Counted from the stretch's first letter, positions 8,514 to 17,213 are shown. The stretch is 64,000 nucleotides of DNA from Halomonas litopenaei (GCF_017303055.1 NZ_JAEKJT010000009.1:124001-188000), one strand, 5' to 3'. The notes: a model not told the origin generated them from the sequence alone. Made by a program: numbers and translations.

Positions 8514-8951
8514 ATGCAGCATCTGAGCCTGGAACCCAGCGCGCTGGAAGTCACCGACCTGGCCACCATGCATCGTTTCTTCGAACAGGTGCTGGAACTG
8601 CGGCCATTGGTGGTGAGCGCCACAGGCGTCACTCTGGAGCTAGGCGGTGGGGACACGACTCACGTGCTGATGCTACTTGCCAGCACGACGCCGACCCCAC
8701 CGCGCACCATTAATCTGGAGGTCAGTGCAGCGGACTTTCCCAGGCTGCGCCAGCGCCTGGAGCAATGCGGAGACGCCTGCGGGTGGGTGAGAAGCTGGGA
8801 TGCGCCCGACAGCGCCTCGCCTCAATGCGCCTTCCGAGTCGTGCTGTGCCGGCTTCCGGAAGGCCATTGGCTGAGGCTGACCGCCATCGACCCCAGCGCG
8901 TGCCGGCATGTCACCTTAGCCCGCACCCAGCGCGATACTCCGCGCCGGTGA
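8514..8951 (+). CDS. Small VOC/glyoxalase-fold-like protein
   Basis: A 145-residue cytoplasmic protein. The N-terminus (ALEVTDLATMHRFFEQVLEL, then VSATGVTLELGGGD) resembles the first beta-alpha-beta module of vicinal-oxygen-chelate (VOC) proteins, and the late LPEGHWLRLTA resembles the closing strand of that fold. A metal-binding His/Glu set is not clear, so the enzyme activity is unknown. No strong ribosome binding site is visible; an ATG 15 bases upstream is out of frame and soon stops. Function is not assigned. The gene stands alone, between the divergent phn operon and a convergent gene. Confidence 0.55.
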   Translation: MQHLSLEPSALEVTDLATMHRFFEQVLELRPLVVSATGVTLELGGGDTTHVLMLLASTTPTPPRTINLEVSAADFPRLRQRLEQCGDACGWVRSWDAPDSASPQCAFRVVLCRLPEGHWLRLTAIDPSACRHVTLARTQRDTPRR

Positions 8952-8955
8952 TCCG

Positions 8956-9222
8956 TCAGTCGAAACCCTCATCCAGCGCCTCGTCATCGTCCTGCAACAG
9001 GCGTTTGCGGCGCTCATCACGCTGCTTCTGCACCCGATTGTTGCGATAGCGTCGCGCCACGGCCACAGCCAGCGCCACAACCAGCATGAGCAGCAACGTC
9101 AGGCCTTGCCACGGCCGCGGTGACTCCAGGGTCGAGCCGAGCACGAAGATCATGATGAAACCCAGCGCCTGACTACTGATGGCCAGCGCGCGCAGAGGGT
9201 CGAAGGTCTTGGGTGAGGGCAT
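8956..9222 (-). CDS. Small hypothetical membrane protein (88 aa)
   Basis: Two hydrophobic segments (about residues 12-30 and 38-57) are followed by a basic stretch (ARRYRNNRVQKQRDERRKR) and an acidic end (DDDEALDEGFD). This fits a two-helix inner-membrane protein with a cytoplasmic tail. The ATG at 9222 has an AGGA six bases upstream; upstream in-frame codons have no such site. The stop lies four bases from the stop of the convergent VOC-like gene. I do not recognise a family. Confidence 0.6.
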   Translation of the reverse strand: MPSPKTFDPLRALAISSQALGFIMIFVLGSTLESPRPWQGLTLLLMLVVALAVAVARRYRNNRVQKQRDERRKRLLQDDDEALDEGFD

Positions 9223-9373
9223 CACGCATCCTGATAAATGAGGGACTGGCGGCCTGACGCAAGATGACAGCGCCCGACGAGCGCAGTAGCCTTGCCGAAT
9301 CGGGTTCGCCCAGTGTACCTGCTCGCTATCGACTTTTCGTGCCCTCGCGTTGATCAACGGAGCCTTCCCCGCC

Positions 9374-10183
9374 ATGGATGCCATCGCCATTGGTCCGGTG
9401 CTAGTGAGCCTGCCCCGGCTCTACGCACTCGCCATCACCCTGCTGCTGCTCGCGGCCAGCGCCTTTCTGCTGGGGCTTCCACGCCGCCGTCATGGTCGCT
9501 GGTTCAACGGCCTGATGCTGGCCTGGTTGTTCGGTGCTCGTCTCGGCCATGTGGTGATGCACTGGGAGGCGTATCGGGACGACTGGCTCGATATCGTGAG
9601 CCTGTGGCTGCCTGGGTATAGTGCCGTGTGGGGGCTGGCTGCCGCGGCCCTCTGGACCCTGTGGGCGCTGCGTGATCGCATGGCCGCCCTGCTGGGCGCC
9701 CAAGGCCTGACCCTGCTGGCGACACTTGGCTGGCTGGCGCTGGTCAGCTGGGCCCCGCTGTCCGCCAGCCCTGCTCCGCAGCAGGTGCCAGAGCTGACCC
9801 TGGAAGATGTCGACGGAGCGCCTATCGCCTTGCGTACGCTGACGGGCGACGCTGACGGCAAGCCCATGATCATCAACCTATGGGCGACCTGGTGCCCCCC
9901 ATGCCGGCGGGAGATGCCGCTGCTGGCCGAGATCGATCAGCGCGATGATGTCACCGTGATCATGGCCAATCAGGGCGAGCCGCTGCTACAGGTCACCCGC
10001 TATCTGGATCAGGCCGACCTCGACTTCCGCTACGCGCTGCTCGACCCGCGTCAACAGCTGCTGGCCGCAAGCCAGTCCCCTGGCCTGCCGACGACCCTGC
10101 TGTTCAGTGCCGATGGCAAGCTCCTCGAACGCCATGTGGGGGAGCTGACGCTGCCACTGCTGGATGACTGGCTGAATCGCTGA
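9374..10183 (+). CDS. Membrane-anchored TlpA-like thiol:disulfide oxidoreductase with Lgt-like N-terminus
   Basis: The C-terminal part (residues about 135-269) is a TlpA/ResA-type thioredoxin domain with active site WATWCPPC (C174, C177) and a cis-proline loop GLPTT. It should face the periplasm and reduce or isomerise disulfides, for example in cytochrome c maturation. The N-terminal 125 residues hold four or so membrane helices. Among them, GARLGHVVMHWEAYRD resembles the GARLGYV region of prolipoprotein diacylglyceryl transferase. The ATG at 9374 is chosen, with CGGAG about 11 bases upstream; an in-frame TTG eight codons earlier is less likely. The specific substrate is unknown. Confidence 0.8.
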   Translation: MDAIAIGPVLVSLPRLYALAITLLLLAASAFLLGLPRRRHGRWFNGLMLAWLFGARLGHVVMHWEAYRDDWLDIVSLWLPGYSAVWGLAAAALWTLWALRDRMAALLGAQGLTLLATLGWLALVSWAPLSASPAPQQVPELTLEDVDGAPIALRTLTGDADGKPMIINLWATWCPPCRREMPLLAEIDQRDDVTVIMANQGEPLLQVTRYLDQADLDFRYALLDPRQQLLAASQSPGLPTTLLFSADGKLLERHVGELTLPLLDDWLNR

Positions 10184-10237
10184 GCAGCTGCCACGCTCTT
10201 CTTATACTGCAGGTGAAACGCACCCGCAGTCTCAGGA

Positions 10238-10260
10238 CCGAGGCGGCCACCCCGCCTCGG
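10238..10260 (+). terminator. Hairpin after the TlpA-like gene
   Basis: Perfect 9-base-pair stem CCGAGGCGG / CCGCCTCGG with a five-base loop, 55 bases after the stop. No T-run follows, so it may be a weak terminator or an mRNA 3'-end stabiliser. Confidence 0.4.
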
Positions 10261-10378
10261 CCCGCCCATCTCCTGTCGCCTTCTTCACGTCGCTTGCAAC
10301 ATCGCCGCTTTGCTCCCCCGCGTCGCGGTATCGGCCTGCGACGACTCTGCAAAGTCATCCCCGGCGCGACAATCGCGC

Positions 10379-10407
10379 TTAAGCCAGACTGAAGATTGCT
10401 GTAAGAT
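10379..10407 (+). promoter_or_regulatory. Possible sigma-70 promoter for rapA
   Basis: TTAAGC and TAAGAT hexamers separated by 17 bases, about 70 bases before the rapA ATG. The -10 matches well, the -35 is weak. Confidence 0.35.
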
Positions 10408-10475
10408 ACCGCGCCCTGTCGGCGGCGGGCCCGGCCCGCGACCACGAACCGTAACGACGCATCTCCCGAGGCATC

Positions 10476-13445
10476 ATGAGCGACTTCTCTCCCGGCCAGC
10501 GCTGGATCAGCGACGGCGAGGCCGAACTCGGCCTGGGCACTATCCTGAATTGCGACGCGCGCAGCGTCACCGTGCTCTTCGGCGCCAGCCAGGAAACCCG
10601 CACCTACAGTACCCGTCTCGCGCCCTTGACCCGCGTCGCCTTCGGCAGCGGCGACCGCATCCAGTCTGCCGAGGGCTGGCAGATGACGGTGGACGATACC
10701 AAGGAAATCGATGGACTGATCGTCTACATCGGCGAGGACGACGCTGGCGAGCTGTGCGAGCTGCCGGAGGCCCGTCTGGCCGACAGCATGCAGTTCGACC
10801 AGGCCCGTGACCGCCTGCTGACCGGCCAGGTCGATCGCAACGACTGGTTCGACCTGCGTTTTCGTACCCTGCACCACCACCACCGGGTGGAGCAGAATCC
10901 GGCACTCGGCCTGGCCGGGCCGCGCATCGACCTGATTCCGCATCAGCTCTACATCGCCGACGAGATCTCCTCCCGCCAGGCGCCACGCGTGCTGCTGGCC
11001 GATGAGGTGGGGCTGGGCAAGACCATCGAGGCTGGGCTGATTCTGCACCGCCTGCTGCTGACTGGCCGGGTCGAGCGCGCGCTGATCCTGGTGCCGGCGA
11101 GCCTGACCCATCAATGGCTGGTGGAGCTGCTGCGCCGCTTCTCGCTATCGGTGACCCTGCTCGACGAACAGCAGAGCCAGGCCCACGGTGACAGCAATCC
11201 CTTCGATGCTGGCCAGCTGGTACTGGCAAGCCAGGATTGGCTGTTTGCCAACCCTCACCGCCAGAGCCAGGCGGAAGCCTGCCAGTGGGACCTGTTGATC
11301 GTCGACGAAGCACATCACCTTGAGTGGCATGACCAGGACCAACAGGACGAGGGGAGCGAGCCGGAGGTCGGCCCGGGCTACGCCTGCGTCGAGCGTCTGG
11401 CCGATGCCACCGAGGGCGTGCTGCTGCTGACCGCTACTCCGGAGCAAATGGGACTGGCCAGCCACTTCGCACGCCTCCGGCTGTTGGACCGTGACCGCTA
11501 TTCCGATCTCGACGCCTTCCGCGCCGAAGAACAAGGCTATGTCGCCGTGGCCCAGGCCATCGACGCACTTGCCGGCAGCTCGGACCACGCCCTGGATGCC
11601 AGTGCCCGCGACGCGATCGGGGCCGTCGCCGATGACAGCGACAGCCAGGCCCTGCTGGCGACGCTATCCAACCCCGAAAGCAGCAGCGAACAGCGCGAGC
11701 TGGCGAGCGCCCAGCTACGTGACCAACTGCTCGACCGGCACGGCACGGGGCGGGTGATGTTCCGCAACAGCCGCCGCCATGTGGGTGGATTCCCCGAGCG
11801 CCGCCTGCACGTGGATAAGCTTGAGCTGCCGTCCTCCTACCGTCGCGTGCTGCGCCGTCTTGGCCGCGATGAAGACTATCTGGACGAGCTGCTGATCGAG
11901 ACCGGGCTCGATCATCCCGAAGTGATGATCTACCTGGATGGCATGTACAGCGCACTGAGTGAGGATCCGCTCAACGCAGAGCCCTGGTGGCAGTTCGACC
12001 CACGCGTGACCTGGCTGCTGGAACGCCTGACCGAGATGGGCGATGACAAGGTGCTGGTGATTGCCCATGATCGCGAAACCGCGCAGGGGCTGTCCGATGG
12101 CCTGCGAGTGCTCGGCGGTGTCCAGGCTCCGGTGTTTCACGAGGATCTGTCGCTGGTGGAGCGCGACCGCGCCGCCGCCGCCTTTGCCGACGATGAAGAC
12201 GGCTGCCAGGTGCTGGTCTGCTCGGAAATAGGCTCCGAAGGCCGCAACTTCCAGTTCTGCCGTCACCTGGTGATGTTCGACCTGCCACTGCACCCGGATC
12301 AGCTCGAACAGCGCATCGGTCGCCTCGACCGTATTGGCCAGCGCCACGCCATCGAGATTCATGTCCCCGTGTTCGAGGGTAGCCCCGGCGAAAAGCTGCT
12401 GCGCTGGTACCAGGAGGGCATGGATGCCTTCAGCGCGCCCCACGGACTTGGCAATGAGCTGTTCGATGCCTTCGGCGATGACCTGGCCGAAAGCCTGCTG
12501 GATGACGAGGCTCTGGACGACGTCATTACTGAGACACGCGCGCTGTTCGACGCCAAGCTGGCAGAGCGTGACGCGGGCCGCAATCGCTTGCTGGAGCTCA
12601 ACGCCTGTCGCCCGGAGCGGGTCGAGGCCGTGCGCGAAGCGATTGTCGAGCTCGATGAAGACCGTGCGCTGCCGCGCTACCTCGATCAGGCGCTGGACAT
12701 CTTCGGCGTCGACAGCAAGGAACTGGGCAACGATCTGACGCTGCTGACCCCCGGGCCTCATATGCTGGATGGCCTACCTGGGCTGGTGAAGGGGGAAGAA
12801 GGCTTTACCGTGACCACTTCCCGCTCGCGGGCTCTGGCCAGGGACGACGTCCAGCGACTGTCGTGGGAGCACCCTCTGGTGCGCGAAATGATGGGGCGCA
12901 TTCTCGACGGCGCCATGGGCAACACCGCCCTGGCACTGCTCAAGCACCCGGCGATTCCGGCGGGCAGGCTGATGGCGGAGCTGGTCTTCCGCACCCACTG
13001 CCCGGCCCCCAAACGACTGCACCTCAACCGCTTCCTGCCCCCCACCGCCGTGCGGGTGCTGCTTGACGAATCAGGCGCCAACCTGACCGACAAGGTGTCC
13101 TTCACGGGTCTGTCGAAGAACCTGAAGAAGGTCAAGAAAGCCGTGGCTCGAGACCTGATCAAGAGCCGCCACGACCAGCTGAGAGACCTGCTCGACAGCG
13201 CCGAAGCCGAGGCCCAGCGCGAGCTGCCGACGATCGTCGAAGCCGCCCAGGTACGCATGCGTCAGCGTCTGGACAACGAGCTGACGCGACTGGAAGCCCT
13301 GGCACGACGCAACCCATCGGTGCGCGAGGATGAAATCACCGCCCTGCGTGAGGAACGTCAGGCGTTGGATCAGGCCATCGAAGGCACCCGGTTAAGGCTC
13401 GACGCGGTACGCGTGATTGTGACCATCGACGACGACACCCGCTGA
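10476..13445 (+). CDS. rapA: RapA (HepA), RNA polymerase-associated SWI2/SNF2 ATPase
   Basis: Swi2/Snf2 ATPase that binds RNA polymerase and helps recycle it after transcription. The N-terminal 110 residues match the RapA Tudor-like region (opening PGQRWISDGEAELGLGTI). Helicase motif I is DEVGLGKT (176-183), motif II is DEAH (277-280), and the second helicase lobe includes GSEGRNFQFCRHLVMFDLP and QRIGRLDRIGQ. A coiled, charged C-terminal region ends at residue 989, slightly longer than the 968 aa of E. coli RapA. ATG follows GAGG. It stands as its own unit, with its own upstream spacer and convergent hairpins after it. Confidence 0.97.
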   Translation: MSDFSPGQRWISDGEAELGLGTILNCDARSVTVLFGASQETRTYSTRLAPLTRVAFGSGDRIQSAEGWQMTVDDTKEIDGLIVYIGEDDAGELCELPEARLADSMQFDQARDRLLTGQVDRNDWFDLRFRTLHHHHRVEQNPALGLAGPRIDLIPHQLYIADEISSRQAPRVLLADEVGLGKTIEAGLILHRLLLTGRVERALILVPASLTHQWLVELLRRFSLSVTLLDEQQSQAHGDSNPFDAGQLVLASQDWLFANPHRQSQAEACQWDLLIVDEAHHLEWHDQDQQDEGSEPEVGPGYACVERLADATEGVLLLTATPEQMGLASHFARLRLLDRDRYSDLDAFRAEEQGYVAVAQAIDALAGSSDHALDASARDAIGAVADDSDSQALLATLSNPESSSEQRELASAQLRDQLLDRHGTGRVMFRNSRRHVGGFPERRLHVDKLELPSSYRRVLRRLGRDEDYLDELLIETGLDHPEVMIYLDGMYSALSEDPLNAEPWWQFDPRVTWLLERLTEMGDDKVLVIAHDRETAQGLSDGLRVLGGVQAPVFHEDLSLVERDRAAAAFADDEDGCQVLVCSEIGSEGRNFQFCRHLVMFDLPLHPDQLEQRIGRLDRIGQRHAIEIHVPVFEGSPGEKLLRWYQEGMDAFSAPHGLGNELFDAFGDDLAESLLDDEALDDVITETRALFDAKLAERDAGRNRLLELNACRPERVEAVREAIVELDEDRALPRYLDQALDIFGVDSKELGNDLTLLTPGPHMLDGLPGLVKGEEGFTVTTSRSRALARDDVQRLSWEHPLVREMMGRILDGAMGNTALALLKHPAIPAGRLMAELVFRTHCPAPKRLHLNRFLPPTAVRVLLDESGANLTDKVSFTGLSKNLKKVKKAVARDLIKSRHDQLRDLLDSAEAEAQRELPTIVEAAQVRMRQRLDNELTRLEALARRNPSVREDEITALREERQALDQAIEGTRLRLDAVRVIVTIDDDTR

Positions 13446-13485
13446 CCCGGCGGGCACCACGGCGCTCGAGAATGCACCAGCGCCT

Positions 13486-13542
13486 CCCTGGCAGGCCTGC
13501 CAGGGCCACCGGGCCCCTAACCGCATGGTCGGGGCCTGGTGG
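13486..13542. terminator. Two hairpins between convergent rapA and epimerase genes
   Basis: 13486-13505 is a perfect 20-base palindrome (CCCTGGCAGG and its complement). Directly after it, 13506-13517 pairs with 13531-13542 over 12 bases with one mismatch. Placed between two converging stops, they are likely to end transcription in both directions, although no T-run is present. Confidence 0.5.
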
Positions 13543-13544
13543 TA

Positions 13545-14459
13545 TCAGGCGAGGATATCCTCCAGCGCTTGATCCAAGGTCGGGTAGCGAAAGGTGAAGC
13601 CCTCCTCCTCAAAGCGCTGAGGCACCATCCGTGCGCCCGTCAGCAGCAGCCTGGACATCTCTCCAAATAACGTCTCAAGCACCAGCGCCGGAACCGGAAA
13701 GGGCGTTGGGCGCTTGAGATGCCGACCGATGGCCCGGGTAAACTCACGATTGGTCACCGGCTGCGGCGCACTGCCATTGAAGGGACCCGACAGATGGGGC
13801 TTTTCGATCAACCACAGCAGCATCTCCACCAAGTCCTCGCGGTGGATCCACGGCATGTATTGATCCCCATTGCCCAGCCGTCCGCCCAGCCCGAGTTTGA
13901 AGGGCGGCAGTAGCTTCTTGAGCATGCCCCCACCCTGATCCAGCACCAGGCCAGTTCGCAGGATGGCCAGGCGTACCCCATAGGCCTCTACCCCCCTTGC
14001 CGCATCCTCCCAGCGCTGACACAGGCGATGGACGAATTCATCATGGGGTGTCGTCTGCTCGGTCACTGGCGCAGCGTCATCGCCCCCGCCCTGATCACCG
14101 TAGTAGCCCATGGCCGAGCCACTGACCAGTACCTGCGGAGCGCTTGCGGTCTGGGACAGTTGCTCGCACAACATCACCAGCTCCTTGGTGGCGTTCACCC
14201 GAGAGTCAATGAGCCGCTCTTTCTGGCTATCGCTCCAGCGCTTGTCCGCAATCGGCTCACCGGCCAGATTGACCAGCGCAGCAGGGGGCTTGTCGACGAA
14301 GTCCAAGGCACTGCTGCGCACATCGACGCCCTCTGGCAAGGCCTTGGCCGCCTTGGCTGGCGCGCGCGACACCACCTGCACCCGATGGCCATTGTCGACC
14401 AGCCGGCGACATAGACGTTGCCCGACAAAGCCACTGCCACCCGTGATCAATACTCGCAT
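13545..14459 (-). CDS. TIGR01777-family NAD(P)-dependent epimerase (YfcH-like)
   Basis: Extended-SDR fold protein of the TIGR01777/YfcH family. The Rossmann motif GGSGFVG lies at about residues 7-13, the family signature LAGEPIADKRW at about 70, and SGSAMGYYG holds the catalytic Ser/Tyr region. A C-terminal DUF1731-type segment (LFGEMSRLLLTGARMVP) completes it. Start at 14459 (304 aa) follows GAGAGGTGTCC; an upstream in-frame start would add eight residues. The substrate of this widespread family is not established. It is divergent from the light cluster and shares the 176-base spacer with it. Confidence 0.85.
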   Translation of the reverse strand: MRVLITGGSGFVGQRLCRRLVDNGHRVQVVSRAPAKAAKALPEGVDVRSSALDFVDKPPAALVNLAGEPIADKRWSDSQKERLIDSRVNATKELVMLCEQLSQTASAPQVLVSGSAMGYYGDQGGGDDAAPVTEQTTPHDEFVHRLCQRWEDAARGVEAYGVRLAILRTGLVLDQGGGMLKKLLPPFKLGLGGRLGNGDQYMPWIHREDLVEMLLWLIEKPHLSGPFNGSAPQPVTNREFTRAIGRHLKRPTPFPVPALVLETLFGEMSRLLLTGARMVPQRFEEEGFTFRYPTLDQALEDILA

Positions 14460-14578
14460 GGACACCTCTCGTTGATCCCTCAAAGATGTGCGATCAGCGC
14501 TGACGGCTGCGCACCTGCGCTTCTCATCAGCCTAGACGTTGCGCTCACGGCTGGTCGAGAAGTTTATTTGACTCAAGT

Positions 14579-14595
14579 TGTACATCATTTGTACG
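14579..14595 (+). promoter_or_regulatory. TGTACA-type half-sites upstream of the FAD oxidase
   Basis: TGTACA (14579-14584) and TGTACG (14590-14595) in an AT-richer spacer, about 40-57 bases before the ATG at 14636. The same half-site dominates the spacer before the MerR regulator gene (16180-16203), so this may be a weaker regulator site. Confidence 0.4.
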
Positions 14596-14635
14596 CTTAG
14601 GTCATATCACGACACGCCGAGCTTGGGAGTCGGAC

Positions 14636-15658
14636 ATGATGCGACGACAAGTTGCCATCATTGGAGCAGGCATCAGCGGGCTAGCCTGTGCCAATCGGCT
14701 GACAGCACTGGGTCACCGCGCCGTCCTTTTCGACAAGGGACGCGGTCCAGGTGGCCGTGCAGGTTCCAGGCGACAAGGTGAACAGTCTCTGGACCTGGGC
14801 GCTCAGCACTTCACGGCGCGACATCCCGACTTCCAGGCCGCTGTCGACACTTGGCGTGAGGCTGACATCGTGGCCCCTTGGCCCAGCATGCTGTACTGCG
14901 TCGACCACGAGCGCCAATGGCGCTCGCATCAGGACGACGAATCACGCTACTGCGGCACCCCACGCATGAGCGCCCTGACTCGACACCTGGCGACGGGGGA
15001 AGAGCTGATCCCCTCCACCCGCATCACCCAATTGCACGAACGCTTAGATGGCTGGTGGCTGGAGGATCACCATCAGGATCTCCATGGCCCCTTCGATCAC
15101 GTGGTCGTGACCGCGCCGGCTCCCCAGGCAACGCCACTGCTGCGACCCCACGATCCGGCGCTGGCCGCCGCATGCTCGGAGATCGACATGCAGCCCTGCT
15201 GGAGTGCCTGGGTCACGTTCGACGCACCGCTAACCCTTCCCGGGGTGGACCCAGGCTGGCCGGTGGCCCGTTTCGACGAAGGCCCTATACGCCTGGCGAT
15301 TCGCCACAACACCAAACCCGGCAGAGATGAAGCGGCAGAAACCGTGGTCCTGCTAGCCACCCAGCGCTGGAGCCAACAGTATCTCGAAGATGACGCATCA
15401 TCGATCGCCCAGCGACTGCTCGACGCCTTCACCGATAGACTGCCAGCGGCAACCGCCCTGCCCGATGTCACCCTGGGAGGTGCCCATCGCTGGCGCTACG
15501 CCAACGCAGTCAATTGCCTCGGTGAGGAAGACCACCGCATCGGCGACAGCGGCCTGGTACTGGCCGGTGATGGCTGCCGAGGCGGGCGCATCGAAGATGC
15601 CTGGCTATCCGGCAGCCATGCCGCCGAACGCCTCGTGTCGCTGGTGGGCGCGCCATGA
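14636..15658 (+). CDS. FAD-dependent oxidoreductase, renalase/amine-oxidase-like
   Basis: Soluble flavoprotein of the COG3380 group (renalase-like). The dinucleotide-binding GAGISGLA lies at residues 11-18, the GRGPGGRAGSRR motif follows at about 36-47, and a C-terminal FAD-contact segment is seen (LVLAGDGCRGGRIEDAWLSG). The length of 340 aa is normal. Start ATG has GGGAG upstream; a second ATG follows at once. It begins the light-cluster run on the plus strand, 97 bases before the CbiX-like gene. Homologues often sit beside photolyase genes, but their substrate is not known to me. Confidence 0.85.
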   Translation: MMRRQVAIIGAGISGLACANRLTALGHRAVLFDKGRGPGGRAGSRRQGEQSLDLGAQHFTARHPDFQAAVDTWREADIVAPWPSMLYCVDHERQWRSHQDDESRYCGTPRMSALTRHLATGEELIPSTRITQLHERLDGWWLEDHHQDLHGPFDHVVVTAPAPQATPLLRPHDPALAAACSEIDMQPCWSAWVTFDAPLTLPGVDPGWPVARFDEGPIRLAIRHNTKPGRDEAAETVVLLATQRWSQQYLEDDASSIAQRLLDAFTDRLPAATALPDVTLGGAHRWRYANAVNCLGEEDHRIGDSGLVLAGDGCRGGRIEDAWLSGSHAAERLVSLVGAP

Positions 15659-15754
15659 ACGTCTGGCGAACCGAACCGGGATACCGCAACATTTTCGGCA
15701 CGCTGCTCACCGGCAGATACCACGCGATCATCGCTTTTTAACAGGAATCCGTTC

Positions 15755-16141
15755 ATGTCATACGCCCTGATACTTCTCGCACACGGATCCAGCGACCCCA
15801 AGTGGCGAGCCCCATTCGAGCAATTCCGCGATGCGCTGGTGCCACGTCTGGGAACGCCCATCCGGCTGGCCTACATGGAGCTGTGCGAGCCATCCCTGGA
15901 AGCCACCGTGGCGGAACTGAGCGAGGGCGGCATTCACCAGATCGAAGTATTGCCGTTGTTCTTCGCCGCTGGCCGCCATCTGCGCAAGGATGTGCCCGCG
16001 CAGATCGACGCCCTGAAGGCGGAGCACGATCAGCTGTCGCTGACACTGCTTCCACCGGTTGGCGAACACCCGGCCTTCGTCGAAGCGCTGGCCAGTGCGG
16101 TCGCGGATCAGGTCGGGGAATCGCTCGACGCGGACCAGTAA
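15755..16141 (+). CDS. CbiX/SirB-like small sirohydrochlorin chelatase
   Basis: A short (128 aa) class II chelatase-like protein, the single-domain form of CbiX/SirB that inserts Co, Ni or Fe into sirohydrochlorin. Two candidate metal-handling histidines are present: H10 in LLAHGSS and H75 in FFAAGRHLRKDVP, matching the family pair. Its start follows ACAGGAA. It lies between the FAD oxidase and the MerR-type regulator gene, an odd place for a tetrapyrrole enzyme unless it serves cofactor supply for the cluster or for siroheme/heme d1. The metal cannot be predicted from this sequence. Confidence 0.8.
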   Translation: MSYALILLAHGSSDPKWRAPFEQFRDALVPRLGTPIRLAYMELCEPSLEATVAELSEGGIHQIEVLPLFFAAGRHLRKDVPAQIDALKAEHDQLSLTLLPPVGEHPAFVEALASAVADQVGESLDADQ

Positions 16142-16179
16142 CACATGCAAACAGCGTGAGCGAAAAGCAGTAAAGCTGT

Positions 16180-16203
16180 TGTACACTTTGTACCGTCTGT
16201 ACA
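16180..16203 (+). promoter_or_regulatory. TGTACA-N12-TGTACA box upstream of litR
   Basis: Two perfect TGTACA copies separated by exactly 12 bases, about 100 bases before the litR ATG. A third near-copy (TGTACC, 16189-16194) lies between them and another follows at about 16217. As I recall, class II LitR of Pseudomonas putida recognises a TRTACA-N12-TGTAYA motif, which this fits; that recollection should be checked. Autoregulation is likely. Confidence 0.65.
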
Positions 16204-16301
16204 GCTCGGCACTGGCTGTACCGTCGATTTGATCCAGCAGGTTCAAAGGACACGGCGCTTTCGCGCTTTTACTTCGCAACAGGACACGCATCGAGGCCCC
16301 C

Positions 16302-17213
16302 ATGAGTCATACGGCGCCCCCCACCGAATCTCCTCTCTACCCCATCCGCGAAGTCTCGCGGTTAACCGGGGTCAATTCGGTGACCCTGCGCGCCTGGGAG
16401 CGACGGTATGGGTTGATAGAACCCCGTCGCACGCCCAAGGGGCACCGCTTGTACGCCCGCGAGGACATTGAGCGGGTCGAGCGCATCCTGCAATGGCTGA
16501 ATCGCGGCGTGCCCGTCAGTCAGGTCAAGGACCTGCTGGCGCAACCCGAGCCGGCCGAACCTGCCCCCACCGCGGCAGGCGACTGGCCAAGTCAACGCCG
16601 GCAGGTACTGAGTGCGGTCGACGCGTTGGACATGGACCACCTGGACAGCCTCTATCAGCAGGCACTGGCGCTGTATCCGGTCGGTACCTGCCTGACCGAG
16701 CTATGGCAGCCGGTGATCCTGGAACTCGAAGAGCGCTGGGAGGGGCAGCTGGGTGCCGCGCTGCAGCGACGCACACTGGAGAGCTTCCTGCGCACCCGTA
16801 TCGGCATTCGGCTGTTTCACGCCAACCGAATCGCCCGCGGCCCAACCCTGCTGCTGGATACCTTGCCTGACGATGATGGCGCGCTTTGGACGCTGATGAT
16901 GGCGCTGGCCGCCAGCGAGAGGGGCTATCGCATTGTGCTGATGGATGATCCTCTCCCCTTCACCGACTTGCCCCTGGCTCTCGAGCGCCTGCGTCCTGGC
17001 GCAGTGGTGCTGTGCAGTGGCAAGGCAGAGCGTGCAGACGTGGTGCGCCGACTGCTGCCGCGCCTGGCCGAGCAGCTCGATACCACGCTGGCATTGTGTG
17101 GTCCCGTTGCGCGCATCAGGGCCGCTGAATTGCAGGATAGCGAGATTGAGGTGCTGGGTGACGACATTCCCATGGCGCTTGATCGTTTGAGGCCGCTGAT
17201 CCGCCAGCACTGA
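16302..17213 (+). CDS. litR: LitR/CarH-like MerR-family regulator lacking cobalamin ligands
   Basis: MerR-type DNA-binding head (residues about 12-80; YPIREVSRLTGV, LRAWERRYGL, GHRLY) joined to a helical and Rossmann-like region resembling the B12-binding domains of CarH/LitR photoreceptors. In CarH the helical part has W-x9-EH; here W146 is followed by R156-R157. The lower-ligand motif E/D-x-H-x2-G is replaced by PDDDGALW near 189-196, with no histidine. Adenosylcobalamin binding is therefore doubtful, and it may belong to the class II LitR type that depends on a partner light sensor. A TGTACA palindromic array precedes the gene. Photolyase lies directly downstream. Confidence 0.75.
   Translation: MSHTAPPTESPLYPIREVSRLTGVNSVTLRAWERRYGLIEPRRTPKGHRLYAREDIERVERILQWLNRGVPVSQVKDLLAQPEPAEPAPTAAGDWPSQRRQVLSAVDALDMDHLDSLYQQALALYPVGTCLTELWQPVILELEERWEGQLGAALQRRTLESFLRTRIGIRLFHANRIARGPTLLLDTLPDDDGALWTLMMALAASERGYRIVLMDDPLPFTDLPLALERLRPGAVVLCSGKAERADVVRRLLPRLAEQLDTTLALCGPVARIRAAELQDSEIEVLGDDIPMALDRLRPLIRQH

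Noticed and set aside
8157..8573. A 138-codon minus-strand open frame across the phnC upstream region
   Set aside because: It reads through the promoter region and the 18-base repeats, giving a low-complexity peptide with repeated TLPFTG; no family match.
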